Shown: positions 33,314 through 46,045 of the stretch, one piece after another
Layout: the number at the start of each line of letters is the position of its first letter
Numbering within the stretch: the stretch's first letter is position 1
From: Geosiphon pyriformis
Taxonomy: Eukaryota > Glomeromycota > Glomeromycetes > Archaeosporales > Geosiphonaceae
DNA: 64,000 nt
Reading direction: 5' to 3'
Assembly (NCBI GenBank): GCA_016748015.1
Contig: JAAOMT010000607.1
Coordinates: forward strand, 808,221-872,220
Notes under the pieces: generated by a model
The model's input: only the letters and a program-made list of their open reading frames with translations
Database searches by the model: none
Told to the model about the DNA's origin: nothing
Made by a program: the position numbers and the translations under genes

Positions 33314-35994
33314 ATGTATAAATTTCTAAGATTTCCCAAGGGACCAATCAGTTCAATTTCTCAAAGGCCTCATGTAACATTTCGATTTTTTACCAATCCA
33401 CCGCCATCGTTCTTACTTGAGTAAGTAACCGAAGTGATTAAACCAAAGAATTTGAACATGTCTTTCACTCATTTATTTACTTTTAGAGAAGAAGCGTTCA
33501 AAGTGTTATTGAAGGATTTTAAAACTTCATTGAGCATGGTCAATGATTTTCAAAAGCAAAATGCTCTTGATTCAATTTCAAGAGAATTTCAAAATGAAGA
33601 TCTTAATGAGTGGAGAGATGAGGATGAAGATGAAGTTATAGTTCGTCGATCACCAGAGGGAACTTTTGGTAAAAAACGAATAGGAATGGTTGTATTACCA
33701 CAATGGTTGGATGCTGCAGTAATGGAATCAATCAAAGGTTGGCTTTATCACTGATATGTTTTTGTAAGTTCCCACCGAAGTCGCTGCCTAAATGTTACAC
33801 AAAGAACTTCACGTGATTGGGATAGGTACATCTTTTATATTGTCTATCATAACCCATACCTCCAACTTATTTAAGATTATGACAGGGATTTATTACGGGT
33901 TGACGCGTTGCGGATTTATGACTCTCTTCGTTCAACTACCGGATTCATGGAAGCTGAAATGGCAGCAAAAAATAAAGGTGGTATTGGATACTATCTTAAA
34001 ATTAACTTTTCCTGAACTTTCGATTTTCGATTTCTAGATCCACTCTTCGGACCTTGCAAATCTGCAGCTAGATCTTTTAAAGATGCGGCAAGTAAACATC
34101 CAAATAAGCCACATTTGCTTCAATATGGAACTCGTGAATCGATGGCCTATATGACAGGCTATATGCCGATCGCTTATGGGCCAATTTATAATGTTCTCGC
34201 TGAATTGCGAACGCGTTTGCCGGATTTTTTTCCTAAACGCATACTAGATGTCGGAACAGGACCTGGGACAGCTTTATGGTAAATGAATATTAAAAGATTT
34301 TCAAAATAAAATAAAGAAATCAGAATCAAATCTTGAAATCTTCTAGGGCGGCAAACGAAGTATGGGGAAGCAACATCCAGTTATTATTAGGAATTGACAA
34401 TTCCCACCCAATGCTTCAAATCGCCGACGCATTATTGGCCAGTATGTATTTTTCCTTTTCATCTTGCTTAGCTGATTTTAAAAATAACTATTTTCTGACC
34501 CAAATATTTTTATAGTGCGCCCCAAAACAAGTCCAAATTCAGAATTCGTTTTCAAACGTTATATGGAATATGATTCCAATGTAAGAAGTTTGTGTCATTT
34601 CTCTTCAACTGTTAATTTCGTTTAATATAGATAACTATGATTTTAGGAAGAGAAATATGATCTTGTCATTAGCTCTTTCGCGCTCAATGAATTTGGTGGT
34701 GAAGGGATTAAGAGCGCAATGATTAATTCAATGTGGAATCAGACTAAGGATATATTGGTATTTGATATGCTATCTCACCCATAAACGCGATTTTGGTGAT
34801 TTATAGAAAAGTATATAAATAGGTTTTGGTCGAAAGAGGAACGCCTGCAGGTTTTCAGGCAATCGCTAAGGCACGTAAAAAAATCTTGGAAGAGTCCAAC
34901 AATCAACTTGTGATGGCTCAGCAAGGTATCAGTCTTGGGCAAACTTTCTCACAAGAGAACCCCGTTACAAAAGCAGAAAAAGATTCGACCTCAATTCAAG
35001 GAGCCCATGTTGTCGCACCTGTAGTGTATAATCCTGTTTTCTCGAAAGATTGAAGATCTAGTTATTGTATATTGAAATTAAATTTTGCACAAATATACAC
35101 ATTTCACAAGTGTCCACACGATGGCCAGTGTCCGATACTCTCATCCAGAAATTGGTGCCATTTCTCGCAAAGGATACAAAGACCTTCTTATCTAGTAAGG
35201 CCGTTTTGTGTTTGTCATATTTCATCATTTATTTGGAATACATAATTTTTGTCTTACTTATTTACAAAATCCAATACATCTCTTCATTTGACTAGATGAA
35301 AACTAAAAATGCCAAAGTTAATATTGAAGACGCTATGTACTCTTATGTGGTGATTCGAAAAGGAACTCGTCCAGGTTTTACTGCTTCCACAAAGTCAGAG
35401 GAAGGCGTGAATGGTATTTACACCGCCGATTGATATTAAATTAAGAGGACATCAAATGATTATGTTTTTCCTAAATTCAAATAGTACTAGCTAATCGCGC
35501 TTATCACTGGCCTCGCCTAATATTGCCGCCACTTAAACGCAAAGAACATGTTGTAATGGACTGTTGCGTAAAAAATGGCAAGTTTATTTCCCTTCTTGTA
35601 AATTCAGTTCCTCTCGAAAATTGAAACCCGAGTAAATGTCTTTTTACGGTCAATAGGAGTTATTGAAAGGTTCATAATCCCAAAATCCCAAGGTAAAATA
35701 CCGTATAATGATGCCAAGAAAATAATGTGGGGTGACTTGTTCCCACACACTCCAAAAAATAAGGGAGTACAAAGATTGGGTATACCGGATGCTGAAAGAC
35801 AATTAAGTACCCCTCGCTCTGCCGAAAACCCAATATCGATAAGCAAGAAACAGAGATTCCTGCAAGTAGAAGATGGTCAAGATACGCCGCTTCCAAAGCA
35901 CCAAAAAATGTCCCGGAGCCAATTTAACAGGTTGACCACACCTCAATTAACACATCGCCTTCCAAAACTCAAAGAGAGAAAGTCTTATAAATAA
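33314..35994 (+). CDS. RSM22: Mitochondrial ribosome assembly protein Rsm22/METTL17, about 626 residues
   Basis: Rsm22/METTL17 binds the mitochondrial small subunit during assembly, has a methyltransferase-like fold and carries an iron-sulfur cluster. Exons: 33314-33420, 33487-33825, 33886-33977, 34038-34278, 34347-34441, 34516-34580, 34647-34757, 34823-35020, 35111-35194, 35296-35413, 35485-35577, 35657-35994. All joins keep frame. The N-terminus (MYKFLRFPKGPISSISQRPH) is basic, without acids, like a mitochondrial presequence. Family blocks: RDLLRVDALRIYDSLRSTTG; YGPIYNVLAELRTRLPDFFP; the SAM loop ILDVGTGPGTALWAANEVWG; FALNEFGG; LVERGTPAGF; CPHDGQCP with NWCHF and later MDCCVKNG, the likely cluster cysteines; RAYHWPRLILPPLKRK; IMWGDLFPHTP. 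The last intron (35578-35656) uses a GC donor, GCAAGT. One in-frame TGA at 33752-33754 in exon 2 stays unexplained. Confidence 0.9.
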
Positions 35995-36558
35995 ATTCTA
36001 TACGTTCTATGCGAGAAATTTCATGGCAAAGGAAAGAATTGGAAATATTTTTAAATATTTCTTGAATAGAAAATTATATTGTTATTTTCCATGCTTCGGT
36101 TGGATTTTGAAATTTCATAAATTAATCCAAGTCTTGATAATAACTTGAAATTGGATGATAACGCGTGAAAAATACAATGAATTATAAATGGGAACATAAA
36201 ATGCTAAGGGAATCTTCTATTGAAGTATAGGTGATGAATAGAATATCTCTTTCTAGAATATTATATACAAAAGGATAAAATATATTAAACAAAGGAATTC
36301 TCTTTACTAATAAAATATAAGGGTTCGGTGTGATTCCTTGAAATTAAATCGTGATCTTTTGCAAGTTGCTTTGCTTTGAAAATCATTTGCCAGGTTGGAG
36401 TTTCCTCTACAATACAAAAAATTTCTGGGATCACACAAGTCTGGAAAGCCGATTGTGGCTGACTACCATCGGCAGCCGAAAATCACCAGTTAAAAAACTA
36501 GAGATCTCTCAATGCCAATAGTACAATTTGTTCCAGAAAAACCTCATGTCTGGAGCTT
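35995..36558. other. Spacer between convergent genes
   Basis: 564 bases between the RSM22 stop and the stop of the minus-strand gene. Moderately AT-rich, no coding sequence seen. It should hold both 3' UTRs. Confidence 0.5.
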
Positions 36559-38443
36559 TCAAAATATGAATTTTGAGGGACCTTCTTTGAGCATTTTAAC
36601 AACCCAGAAATTTTGTTTGTTGGAATGATAAGGACAGAAAAGATTTCGACAGGCTTGCTCATTCCATCCACAGAAGCCACGACTGATTTAACGTGAAGGG
36701 TGTGAATTAAAAGGTTTAAAATCATCATGTGTAAAATGTAAAGTGAAGATAAAAGTAAAAATACATGCCCAATCTTGAAAGTGTATTGTGAATCAGGGGC
36801 CACTTGGACGTAGTCCCATGTCTCCTCAACCTTTAGTCTAGGCCTTTTGATTTTCTTCTTAATCGTGAAAGTTTCAGGGATTTTTTCCGTCTTTTCACCG
36901 TTTTCTTGAATGCTTTTGTTTTCAGGGTGACTAAAATAATCAATATCCATAGGCTCGCTTTCGTTAGATGCCTCATTAATTCGTCGCTTCTGTGAAAATG
37001 ACGACTTATCATCCGATTTTGGAACAAGCGAGGATTCGAAAGGATTTTGAAGATCTGATAATTGTGGAATTTTTGATTCCATGCCCACCCCTGGAGAAAA
37101 TAAGTTCGGTTTCTCGGGAGACTTTTCTTCGATCAAAGACGATCTTAACACTTTTTGTGGATTAAAAGTGGTTCCCAATTCGAAGGTCCTTTGCAAAATT
37201 GGTTGTTTTTGAATAGTTTCCTGTGGTATTGTAGGAGATGAAAATGGATTTGTGCGGAAAAATATTGGAGGTTGAAATGGTGCTTTTGAGAACGAAGACG
37301 GATTTGTAGGTGGCACCATGGAAATATTATTAGCCTTTACAACTAAAGATGTATTTCGATTATCGCTTTGAGGAGTTTTTCCAGGCGTAGGGGGGTCTAA
37401 TGATGGGAGATCCTGTGATTTTAGCCACCAATGGTTTTCTTCGATTGATTCTTCAGCATCGCTCGGAATTAGACGTTCCCAATGAAAGGGAGCAGGGTAG
37501 GCAGAGAAGAAATCAAAAGCTCTGCAGCGAATGCAAGTATGATTGTATTCCCTCCGAAAACTTTCCAAAAATTCTTCAACATAATCAGAACTATTAATTC
37601 GTGAGGAATTTGAAGGTGGTGATGAACTTGTCGGTATAAACGAGTCAAGCGGCTTTGATGGAGGAAATTCTTGACCACCAAAGGGCGATAAAGAAGTTGA
37701 ACGAAAGACACTAGACATGGATGAAAGATCTGGAAGTGCTGGTGATGAGCCAAGGTTACCAGAGCCGGAAAAAGAAGGTCCATTTCTCGTGGCATCTGAA
37801 GGAAGCGATGTGAATGGGCTTGTTTTAACCCCAAAACTTGGACCAAAGTCCGGTGTAGCATTTTGAGGAGGAGTTGTCACTACTGTTTCGAAAGGACTAC
37901 TAATAGCTATTGAGCCAGATGCAATCCCCGAGATCGACGAAATAATGGACTGGTTGGCGCTAGAAGAAAATCAAAATCTGGAGATGTAGGGAAACGCCTA
38001 AAATTTTTCCACCGAAACACCAGTCTGGTACTGTAAACTGCAACTTACTCCACCTCAACAGTCTCATATTCCATTTCTTCATCTTCATCACGTCGTTCTG
38101 AGCTTCTTACTGGAATAGTTTTATCACGAATAGGAGCCCTTTGCCAGGAAAAATTATTTCCTCTTCGAGGCGATTTATTGTTTCCTCTACCTCTATTTGG
38201 GCCATAATTAATTTGAGGTCCCAGCCGCTGAGAGACTTCGCTACTGAAAGCAGCTCTCTCTGAAGCTGATTGCCCACCTGAAACATCATTTCGGATTTGC
38301 ATGTTTCCATATGGTGCAGTTGCTCTCCACGGTCGATTCATTCCCCGACCGCGGATTGGCTGTCCATCAACTCCTTGACGTATTAAAATACGACTTTGAT
38401 TTTCACGAGGAGAATTTTGAAGGCTGCTGCGTTTCTCTGCCAT
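36559..38443 (-). CDS. Unknown disordered protein with Arg/Gly N-terminus and Cys/His C-terminus, 569 residues
   Basis: I do not recognise the protein. Minus-strand exons: 38443-38049, 37959-36769 and 36682-36559, joined in frame. Intron 1 is GT-AG (89 bp). Intron 2 (86 bp) fits best as GC-AG (donor GCATGT), because a GT donor four bases later breaks the frame of the last exon. Exon 1 is rich in Arg, Gly and Asn (RGRGMNRPWR, NRGRGNNKSPRRGNN). Exon 2 has FG and PFG motifs (DFGPSFGVKTS, SPFGGQEF), then a compact part with WERLIPSDAEESIEENHWWL, Ser/Pro-rich linker and a basic KKKIKRPRLKVEETWDYVQV. Exon 3 adds RGFCGWNEQACRNLFCPYHS, a Cys/His cluster that looks zinc-binding. It could be a nuclear or mRNA-associated protein, but that is a guess. 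Confidence 0.65.
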
Positions 38444-38990
38444 GGTAGTAATGTGAAAATACTCGTACGATAAATAGTTGTTGTTTTCTAGTAGGATGCA
38501 AGAAATTTAGCATGAAAACAATCTTCAGCGAAATTAAAATTCCGAACTATAGAATCTTCGAATCAGGAAATTCACCATTAACATGCTAACATACTGTTTT
38601 TATAGTTTTCACATTTTATTATGTTCTTCAGAATTTTTTTCTTTTTTATATTTCTCAAAATTTCAAAGTAAAAAATTTATTAAATTAATTTTAGTATTAT
38701 CCAGAACAATTAGATCAGTTTACTACTAAAAAATTTATTTATAATTAGCTAGATACCAAAATAACAAATTAATAAATCGACAAAATTAGACCATTTTAGA
38801 ATAATTGATAATTAAATATTTAATAATTTAAATAATAATTAATAATAATTTATTGTATATAAAATAAATAAAAAAACTTTTTGCTTTTTAGTTTTGTAAA
38901 TTTTATGTTTATAAAAAACAACCATTATTTTTTATAATATAAATAAGAAAACAACAAGTAAACAATTAAACAAATTTTTTTATTATGCTT
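38444..38990. other. Upstream region of the 38443 gene, then AT-rich sequence
   Basis: The first 150 bases have normal composition and presumably hold the promoter. The rest is AT-rich and shows nothing recognisable. Confidence 0.45.
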
Positions 38991-39130
38991 TTATAAAATA
39001 TGACCCAATTATTATCTCAAACCATACAATAAAATATTATTATACAAAAAGCTGTGGCATACACTTTTACTACATGTGATTAGCCATTCAAGCTGATTAA
39101 AATTATATCTTTTTATTGAGTATTAAAAGA
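38991..39130 (-). repeat. LINE 3' tail fragment
   Basis: Reads on the minus strand as the LINE tail: the stem-loop at 39076-39087 (ATGGCTAATCAC in sense, two G-to-A changes from GTGGCTAGTCAC) followed by remnants of the downstream tail. No coding sequence is attached that I can read. Confidence 0.6.
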
Positions 39131-39879
39131 TTTAACAACTTTAATAAAATTAAATTAAAATTTAAAACCAAATTTAAATAATCTTTAAAACCAAAAATTG
39201 AGTATAAACCAAAAACAAAATTAATTAAACAAGTTTTATCAAAATTTATCAAAATTAAATAATTACTTATATTAAAAATAATAAAATATTTAATAATTAA
39301 ACTTTTTTTTTATATTTTATTCTGAATTTAAAATTAGATATTCTAATTTTTTTTATAACTTATAATCAAAACTTAAATAAAATTAACAACTTTAAATAAT
39401 ATCAAATTTACAATTCCAAAAAAACCAAAAAATTATTTACATTAATTTTTAAATACCAAATTTTTAACAAAAACTATATATACAAAATCATTTTTTTTAA
39501 TTAATATTAAATAATACAAAATAAAAAAATTAAAAACTAAAATTTTAACACATAATTTTTATATTTTAATAAACTTATTAAATTTAATACACAAAAAAAA
39601 ATGATTTAAATCTTTTTTTTATATTAAATATAAATTTTATTAAAGTAATTTTTATTATAATGTTTTTTTCTAATTATTATTAATAGTTTTTATAAAAAGC
39701 TTTAATAAAATATATATACAAGTTATTAAATCTTATATTTGTAAATTCAGATTTAATATATTTGTTAAAATGCTAAATTTACATTAAAAAAGATTAATAA
39801 TTTTTTTTTACATATTATAATTTATAAATTTAATACCATAAAAATTTTTTTATAAAATATTATTAATAAAATCAAAAAA
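39131..39879. other. AT-rich sequence, nothing recognised
   Basis: Almost only A and T. Possibly decayed LINE sequence belonging to the tail at 38991-39130. Confidence 0.4.
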
Positions 39880-40620
39880 AAACTTTTTTATATTGTTGAA
39901 TATTTTTTAATATAATAATATTATAAGTTTTAATAAAATATTTAACAATTTATTAAAATAATTAATAGTTTATAAAAATAACTTGTAGTTTGTCAAATAT
40001 ATTTTAGTTTACCAAAACATAAAAAAAAATGCTAAATTATAAAAAAATATTACAATAAATTATTTAAAAAAAGAGCTTTTTTTTTGAAAAAATATATTTT
40101 AAGATAACAAATAATTAATTAATACAAATCAATTAAATAAAATTTACTTTAAAAACCAATAAAATTTTTTATATTTATTATTGTTTAAAATTCACAAATT
40201 TTGATTAAACATTTTAAAATTAATTAATTATTAATTTTAGATTTAAATATAAGATATTTTTTTTATGTTTTTATTTATTTTAAATTCTTTTTTTTTATAT
40301 TATTAAGTAGTTACAATTAAAATTTTCTGTAAAAAGTAGATTTTTACTGCAAATAACTACATATTATTAAAAAAATTTTATAAAAAAATTAATTTTTACT
40401 GTAAAATAACTATATAAAATAATTAATATAGAATTAACTATTTCATTATAAGTTTTAATAACATAAATAGTTCAAAGTATTTTTTTATACTTTGAAAATA
40501 AATTAATTATTAAAAGTTTATTAGCTTTTAATAATAACAGATTAATAATAAAATAATATTAACAATATTTAAAAAAAAACTAAAATTATTAATAATACTA
40601 TTAAATAAAAAATCAAATTT
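39880..40620 (+). repeat. LTR A copy 3, strongly AT-mutated
   Basis: Follows LTR A in order: AACTTGTAGTTTGTCAAATA, the AGAGCTTTTTTTTTGAAAAA segment near 40071, and ACTGCAAATAACTACATATT near 40350. Nearly every remaining G or C of the parent has been replaced. The exact ends cannot be fixed. It is clearly older than copy 2. Confidence 0.7.
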
Positions 40621-42349
40621 ATAATGTTTTTAACTTTTTTAATTTTAATTACAGATTGTAAATTTATTATATAACCTAAATAAAACTTTATTTTTTTTAT
40701 TTTATACAGTAAAAAATTATAATAAATTTTTTATAATAAAAAAAACACTATATTTTAATTTAAATTATTATATAGTATATAATTAATTATTAAATCAAAA
40801 TTTGTTATTTTATTGTAAATATATTCAAAAAACGTTATAAATTTATTATATATCTAAATTTTAATTAAATTATTTTTTAAATAAGACAACTTATTAAAAT
40901 TATAAGTTTTATATATTTTTTATAATATTAACAAAATTTTATGATTTTTTTAAAGTATTTTTAATTATTAAACTAACAACAAAAATAGATATATATGTAG
41001 AAATACTTTTAAATATAGAAAAATTATTTTTATAAAAAACATTTTTTTATAAATAGTCAAAATTTTATTAAAAATAATCTTAAAAAAAATCTTCTTTATT
41101 ATTTTTATTAAAATAATTTGTTATGTATTTGTTAAAATATTTTTTTATTCATAAAATTTAAAAATTATTAAAACTTAAGCTTTTTTTATTCATCTAAAAC
41201 TATTTTTAAACACAAATAAAAATTTATAAATCTAATAAAAAACCCAAAATTATTATATTATAATGTTTTTATATTTTATTTAATATATTAAACAAATTAA
41301 CAACTTTGTTATTTAATAACTTTTTAATTATTTTTAAAAACTAGTTTAAATTTATATTATTTATTACATTAGAAAAAATTTTATTGCTTATATAATTTAA
41401 AAAACTAAATTATAAATACTAAATATTATATATTTTTATAATATAATTTATCTTAGATTTAATTAGCTTAAATTTAAAATAAGTTCTTTATTAGTTACCA
41501 AATAATTTAATACAACATTTTTAAAAAGTTTTTTAAATATATTTTTAATTATTTTATTTTTAATCTTAATAAAATTTTCAGTCTAATTAGTAATAGCTAT
41601 ATAAATCTTAATATTTTAGCTTTAAACAATTTAGATAATTTATACAACTTTTTGATTTTGATTAAAGCCTAAAATATAAAAACCTTAAAATAAAATATTT
41701 TCTTTGAAAATTTTCTCAAATTAATGTTCTGTACATCAATAATTTTTTGTTAAAAAAATTTTTTAATTCTTGAAACTAAGGCTAAAAGTTATATCCAAAG
41801 CAGATTAATTGTTTATTAAAAAAATTTTTAAAAATAAAACTAGTTTATTTATTATTTTATATTAAACATAAAGATTGCTTTAAATGATTATAACACAAAA
41901 TTAACAAAATATTATTATTTAACAGATTTTTTATTTAGTTAAAAGTGAGTTTACAAACAAATTATTGATAATATTAAAACAAATTACATTTTGACTCATT
42001 TATCAATTCTTTTATTGTTTTTAATAAAATAATTTTTTCGAATTTTTCCAATTTTAAAAATAAAATCTATAAAATGATAGGTCTTATGCTTAACATTAGA
42101 GAATAGAATTAGTGTTAGCTTCTAAACTTTATTATGTATTAATGAATTTAAATTTAATTTCTTTTAAAACAAATGTTAATTGTTAAAAATTCAAATTATT
42201 TTACAATATAATTTTTTATTTAATTTTTGATATTTCTAATTAATCAGGTATTAATTACATAAAATACACACAAAGTAGATTTTATTAATTATTAAAACAT
42301 TTGTTTATAATCTAAAAACTTATTTATTAGCTAATAAACTGTTTGTAAA
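40621..42349. other. AT-rich graveyard, probable LINE remains
   Basis: No gene. Composition and scattered matches suggest decayed LINE sequence leading into the endonuclease remnant at 42350-42720, but I cannot align it reliably. Confidence 0.4.
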
Positions 42350-42720
42350 AGCTTTTTAAACAATTTCTTAAATCTTGGATTAAAAATATTAAAGTGTTTT
42401 TGTTAAAAAAAACACTGGAAATTTGAGTTTAAATGTGACTGTTATTGTTAATAGTAATATTGTCAAAAATTACTAAAATTAAAAGTAGGCTAATAAGTAT
42501 TAAATTTCTGTTTTATAATAAAACTTTTATTATAATTATTAATATTTATGCTAAAGCTTTTGCTAAGAAAAAAATAATACAAACTTAATTTTTTAATAAG
42601 ATTATAACAAAAATGCTACATAAAAATACTTATATAATTATTAATAGTAATTTTAATAAAAATAAATATAATTATTATGTAAATATTGCTTTATTTAAAA
42701 ATATAATTTGTTTAATATTC
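42350..42720 (+). pseudogene. LINE endonuclease remnant, AT-mutated
   Basis: Plus-strand translation aligns with the L1, L2 and L3 endonuclease: FYNKTFIIIINIYAKAFA against LFKNKLSVSILGLYAG, then YIIINSNFNKNK against FVVLGGDFNENG. Gly codons have become Asn or Ser and Asp has become Asn, all G-to-A changes. Confidence 0.65.
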
Positions 42721-43905
42721 TGTTAAAAAAGCCTGAAATAAAAGATTAAACTTGACAAAATTCAAAAAGTATACAATAATATTATCCAAATAAAAAACAT
42801 TTACAAAAATTTAAAAAAAAAGATATATAACAAAAATTACACAAAAAAAATATATAATTTAAAAATAGTAATAACAAATAACATAAAAAAATAGTAAAAA
42901 TAGCAAGCTTTTAAAAGTTATCTAATAAAATTAAAAATATGTATATATATAAATAGTTTTAGTTTAAGAAAAAAATATTTAATTTTTAATAGTAATTAAA
43001 TTTGGTTTTATTACTATTTTTTCAAATTTAATAAAATTATTAATAAAATTTATATTTTTTGATTCGAAAATTTGAAATTAGTTAAAATAGTCTAAAATAA
43101 TACAAAATAACAATTTAATAATTTAATTATTATAATAGTTTGATAAAAAAAAAAAAAATTTAAAAAAAAGATTTTATAAAAGATTATAATTTACTAAACA
43201 AAAAAAAACAATGTTAAATTCTATTAATTATAATAAAATAACATAAAATAAAACATATTACAAATAAAATTAAATATTTAATTTAATAAAAAAAACTATT
43301 ATTAATATTAAAATATAAAGGTTTTAATATTTTTAGAACTTAAAAATAAAATAATTAACAAAAATATTAAAAAACTTTTAAATTTAATTAAATTTTTAAA
43401 AATTAATAATATATAAAATAAACATTAAAAGTTATATTATTCTAATAAAATAAATTTTAAATTTTAAATTTTTTGTTTTTAAATAAAAAATTTTTTGGAA
43501 TTTTAATTAAAAATAATATTAAATATAAAATAATATATATATTAATTAATTTTAAGTTTAATATTATTAGAAAATAAATTATTATAAATTATTATAAATT
43601 ATTAAAAATACAATATTAAATATATTAATATGATTATATAATTAAAATTTAATAATATTTTTTTAAGTAAAACTATTATTTATATAAAGTTTTATTATTA
43701 TTATTATTATTATTAAACATTTAACAAGTGCAGCCCTAAAGTTTTTTAATATTATTAAAAAAATAATTTGAATTTAATGTAATAATTATTATAATTAGTT
43801 GTTTTTAATTTAGTTAATATAATAATAAAATTTTTAATAAAATTTTTTTTCAATTTTATAAACTAAAAAAAAGTGTTCTTCTTTGGACCGTTCTGTTGAC
43901 TCTAA
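42721..43905. other. AT-rich graveyard
   Basis: No readable element. It ends at LTR C with a short stretch of normal composition (43871-43905) of unknown origin. Confidence 0.4.
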
Positions 43906-44866
43906 TGTTACAGATGATTATTTGGAGTCTCAAATCAAATAACAAATCCATAACTTGGTACTCAATATCTTGATAATACTGGTAATACTAGTATGTTGGT
44001 TGTATTTGAAGGTTTTAAAGTTGAGTTCTTTGTATAATAAACAGAGATTTGATGACAATATGGTTGGTGAGTTGTTTTTCTAATTTTTGTTTTCAGCATG
44101 GTGGCCAGTTTATTCTGGCAGTCATGCCTTTCTGGTAAGCTATCCGTTAATATATATATTCTTACTCTTATCTCTGGGTCTTTTATCAGGCTATCTATAA
44201 CATCAATAATTCAGCACTTTAATCTTTAATCAATTAGTACACAACAATAAGATCAAAACAAGAAAAAAAATAAAGACAATAAAAAAAAAGATAATGAAAT
44301 AAATGAAAGCAATTACAAGTTAGTATCCCGTTAATAGCCATGATCAAGAACTATTGTTTCAGTGTTTTTAAGTATCAATTACTATCAACATAAAGTGTTG
44401 ATAGTAGAGAGTGGATTGAAATAGTGAATAATTATTTATTAAATATTTGTGAATAGAAGGTTGTTTAGATTAAATCTAAACTGAGAGGTCTCTAACTAAA
44501 AGATTCTTTTTTTTTGTAATTTTAATAATTATGATTTTGCAAGTCTAATTGATTCTATAAATCTAATTGACTTTGCAAATTAATTGACTCTGAGTCCCAT
44601 TGACTCATTTTCTAACTTTTGATACTACTGCTATATATACATATTTGAGATTCCTTAATTCCTCAATTCTTTATGTCAGGAATTCTGCAATTCCTTTGAG
44701 AGGAATCCTGGAATTTTGGAATCCTGCAATTTCTCCTATAAGAATTCTGCAATTTCTGGAATCCTGTGATTCCTCTGAAAGGAATCCTGGAATTCCATAT
44801 TTATTACATCTATCTATGATTGGCTAATTTATATGCTAATATACTTTTTATATTTTATGAGTAACA
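43906..44866 (-). repeat. LTR of family C, minus-strand copy
   Basis: Plus-strand ends TGTTACAG and GAGTAACA. The second copy at 54885-55760, in the opposite orientation, matches along its length. It contains the conserved hairpin at 44332-44356 and, at 44660-44800, GGAATCCTGGAATT-type repeats. No target duplication is visible (TCTAA left, CCAAC right). LINE L5 starts directly at its right edge, while the left flank is unrelated, so one side has been rearranged. Confidence 0.8.
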
Positions 44867-46045
44867 CCAACTTTTCCAAAAAGTGCTGGATTGAGAAAAA
44901 ACACATCCATTCTACTATCACTTCTAAGAATCTGTCAGTTGTTTGGGTCAAGATTAAGAGTTATTCTGGAATTGTTACTAATAAGCGTGCAGACTTTTTT
45001 ACAGATGCTGCTACCAGTTCGAAGTTTGTGCTGCCTGTTGGTGTGATGCATCACTTTCTTGCTGTCGAAAGCAGGCCTGTTTCTGGTAATGCTTGTCACT
45101 TCATAAGATGTCTTTTCAATGCTGTTAATTTTGTTGGGTAGGAATTTAGGTGTACAGAATATGCTGTGGATCTTAGTCTTAATATGCTGAACATTCAAAG
45201 TTTGGCATCCAGATGGTAGTATTTGCTCAGACTTTTTTAGTTTTGCCTTTGTGGTGTTCAGGTCTTATTTTATAAAGGCTCTGCACCATTGGCTGCCTAC
45301 TGTAAAAAGGAAAAAGTTGTACAAATCGAGTTATTCTAGTATTTTGTACATCTATTGCAGTTTGACTGATAATTCTGATCATGTGTTTTTATGTAAAAAA
45401 AACTCTGATGCCAAGAAGAAGTTGATCTTTAATATGGTTAGTGCTTGAATTGCCATGTTGAACATTGGCTATGCTAGATGTGCTGTGGTTTAATCCTTGC
45501 ATATGGCTAAATTGTCTGATTACTTATATATGGCTTTAGCCAAAAGTTTTGTGGTAAAAAATTGGGTGGATAACACTATGAATATGTTGAATCTTGGATC
45601 TAATAGGAGATTATTGGTCATCAATATGATCCATAACTTCACTGAAAGCCACAGATCTACTATCTGGGTGCCAAATGTCAGGCTGAAGGTGTATTATAAA
45701 AAGCATGATCTTTTGCTGAGGGATAGATCTGTGGCACCAGCCATTTCTGGATTGGCCTCTTAGTGGTCTTGTAAGGAGATTTGTGATTTTGGTATCAGAT
45801 TAGATATTCATATGTGTTTTGGCTTGCATTCTGGATTGGCAAGTATGCATTTTGGTTTTCCGCATAACTTCTCAGTAGTTGGTAGTTTAGGTGTGTAGTG
45901 CTGTCTTGACTGGTCCAAGTGGCTGGTTATGTATAGAAAAAGCATGAGCCACACTTAATTTAGGATTCTGTTTGATCTTATGTATTTAAGTAGTAGTTAG
46001 ACTGCATTTATTAATAAAAAAATAATAATAATAATAATAAATTTA
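44867..46045 (+). mobile_element. LINE L5, 3' fragment
   Basis: The last part of ORF2 and the tail. 44867-45140 reads as the end of RNase H (KKCWIEKKHIHSTITSKNLS, VWVKIKSYSGIVTNKRADFF, where the expected His of the GHSG motif is Tyr). The Cys-rich end follows (SILYIYCSLTDNSDHVFLC) to about 45897. The tail has the stem-loop position 45919-45930 (mutated, GTGGCTGGTTAT) and ends in an (AAT)n run near 46020-46040. Confidence 0.8.
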
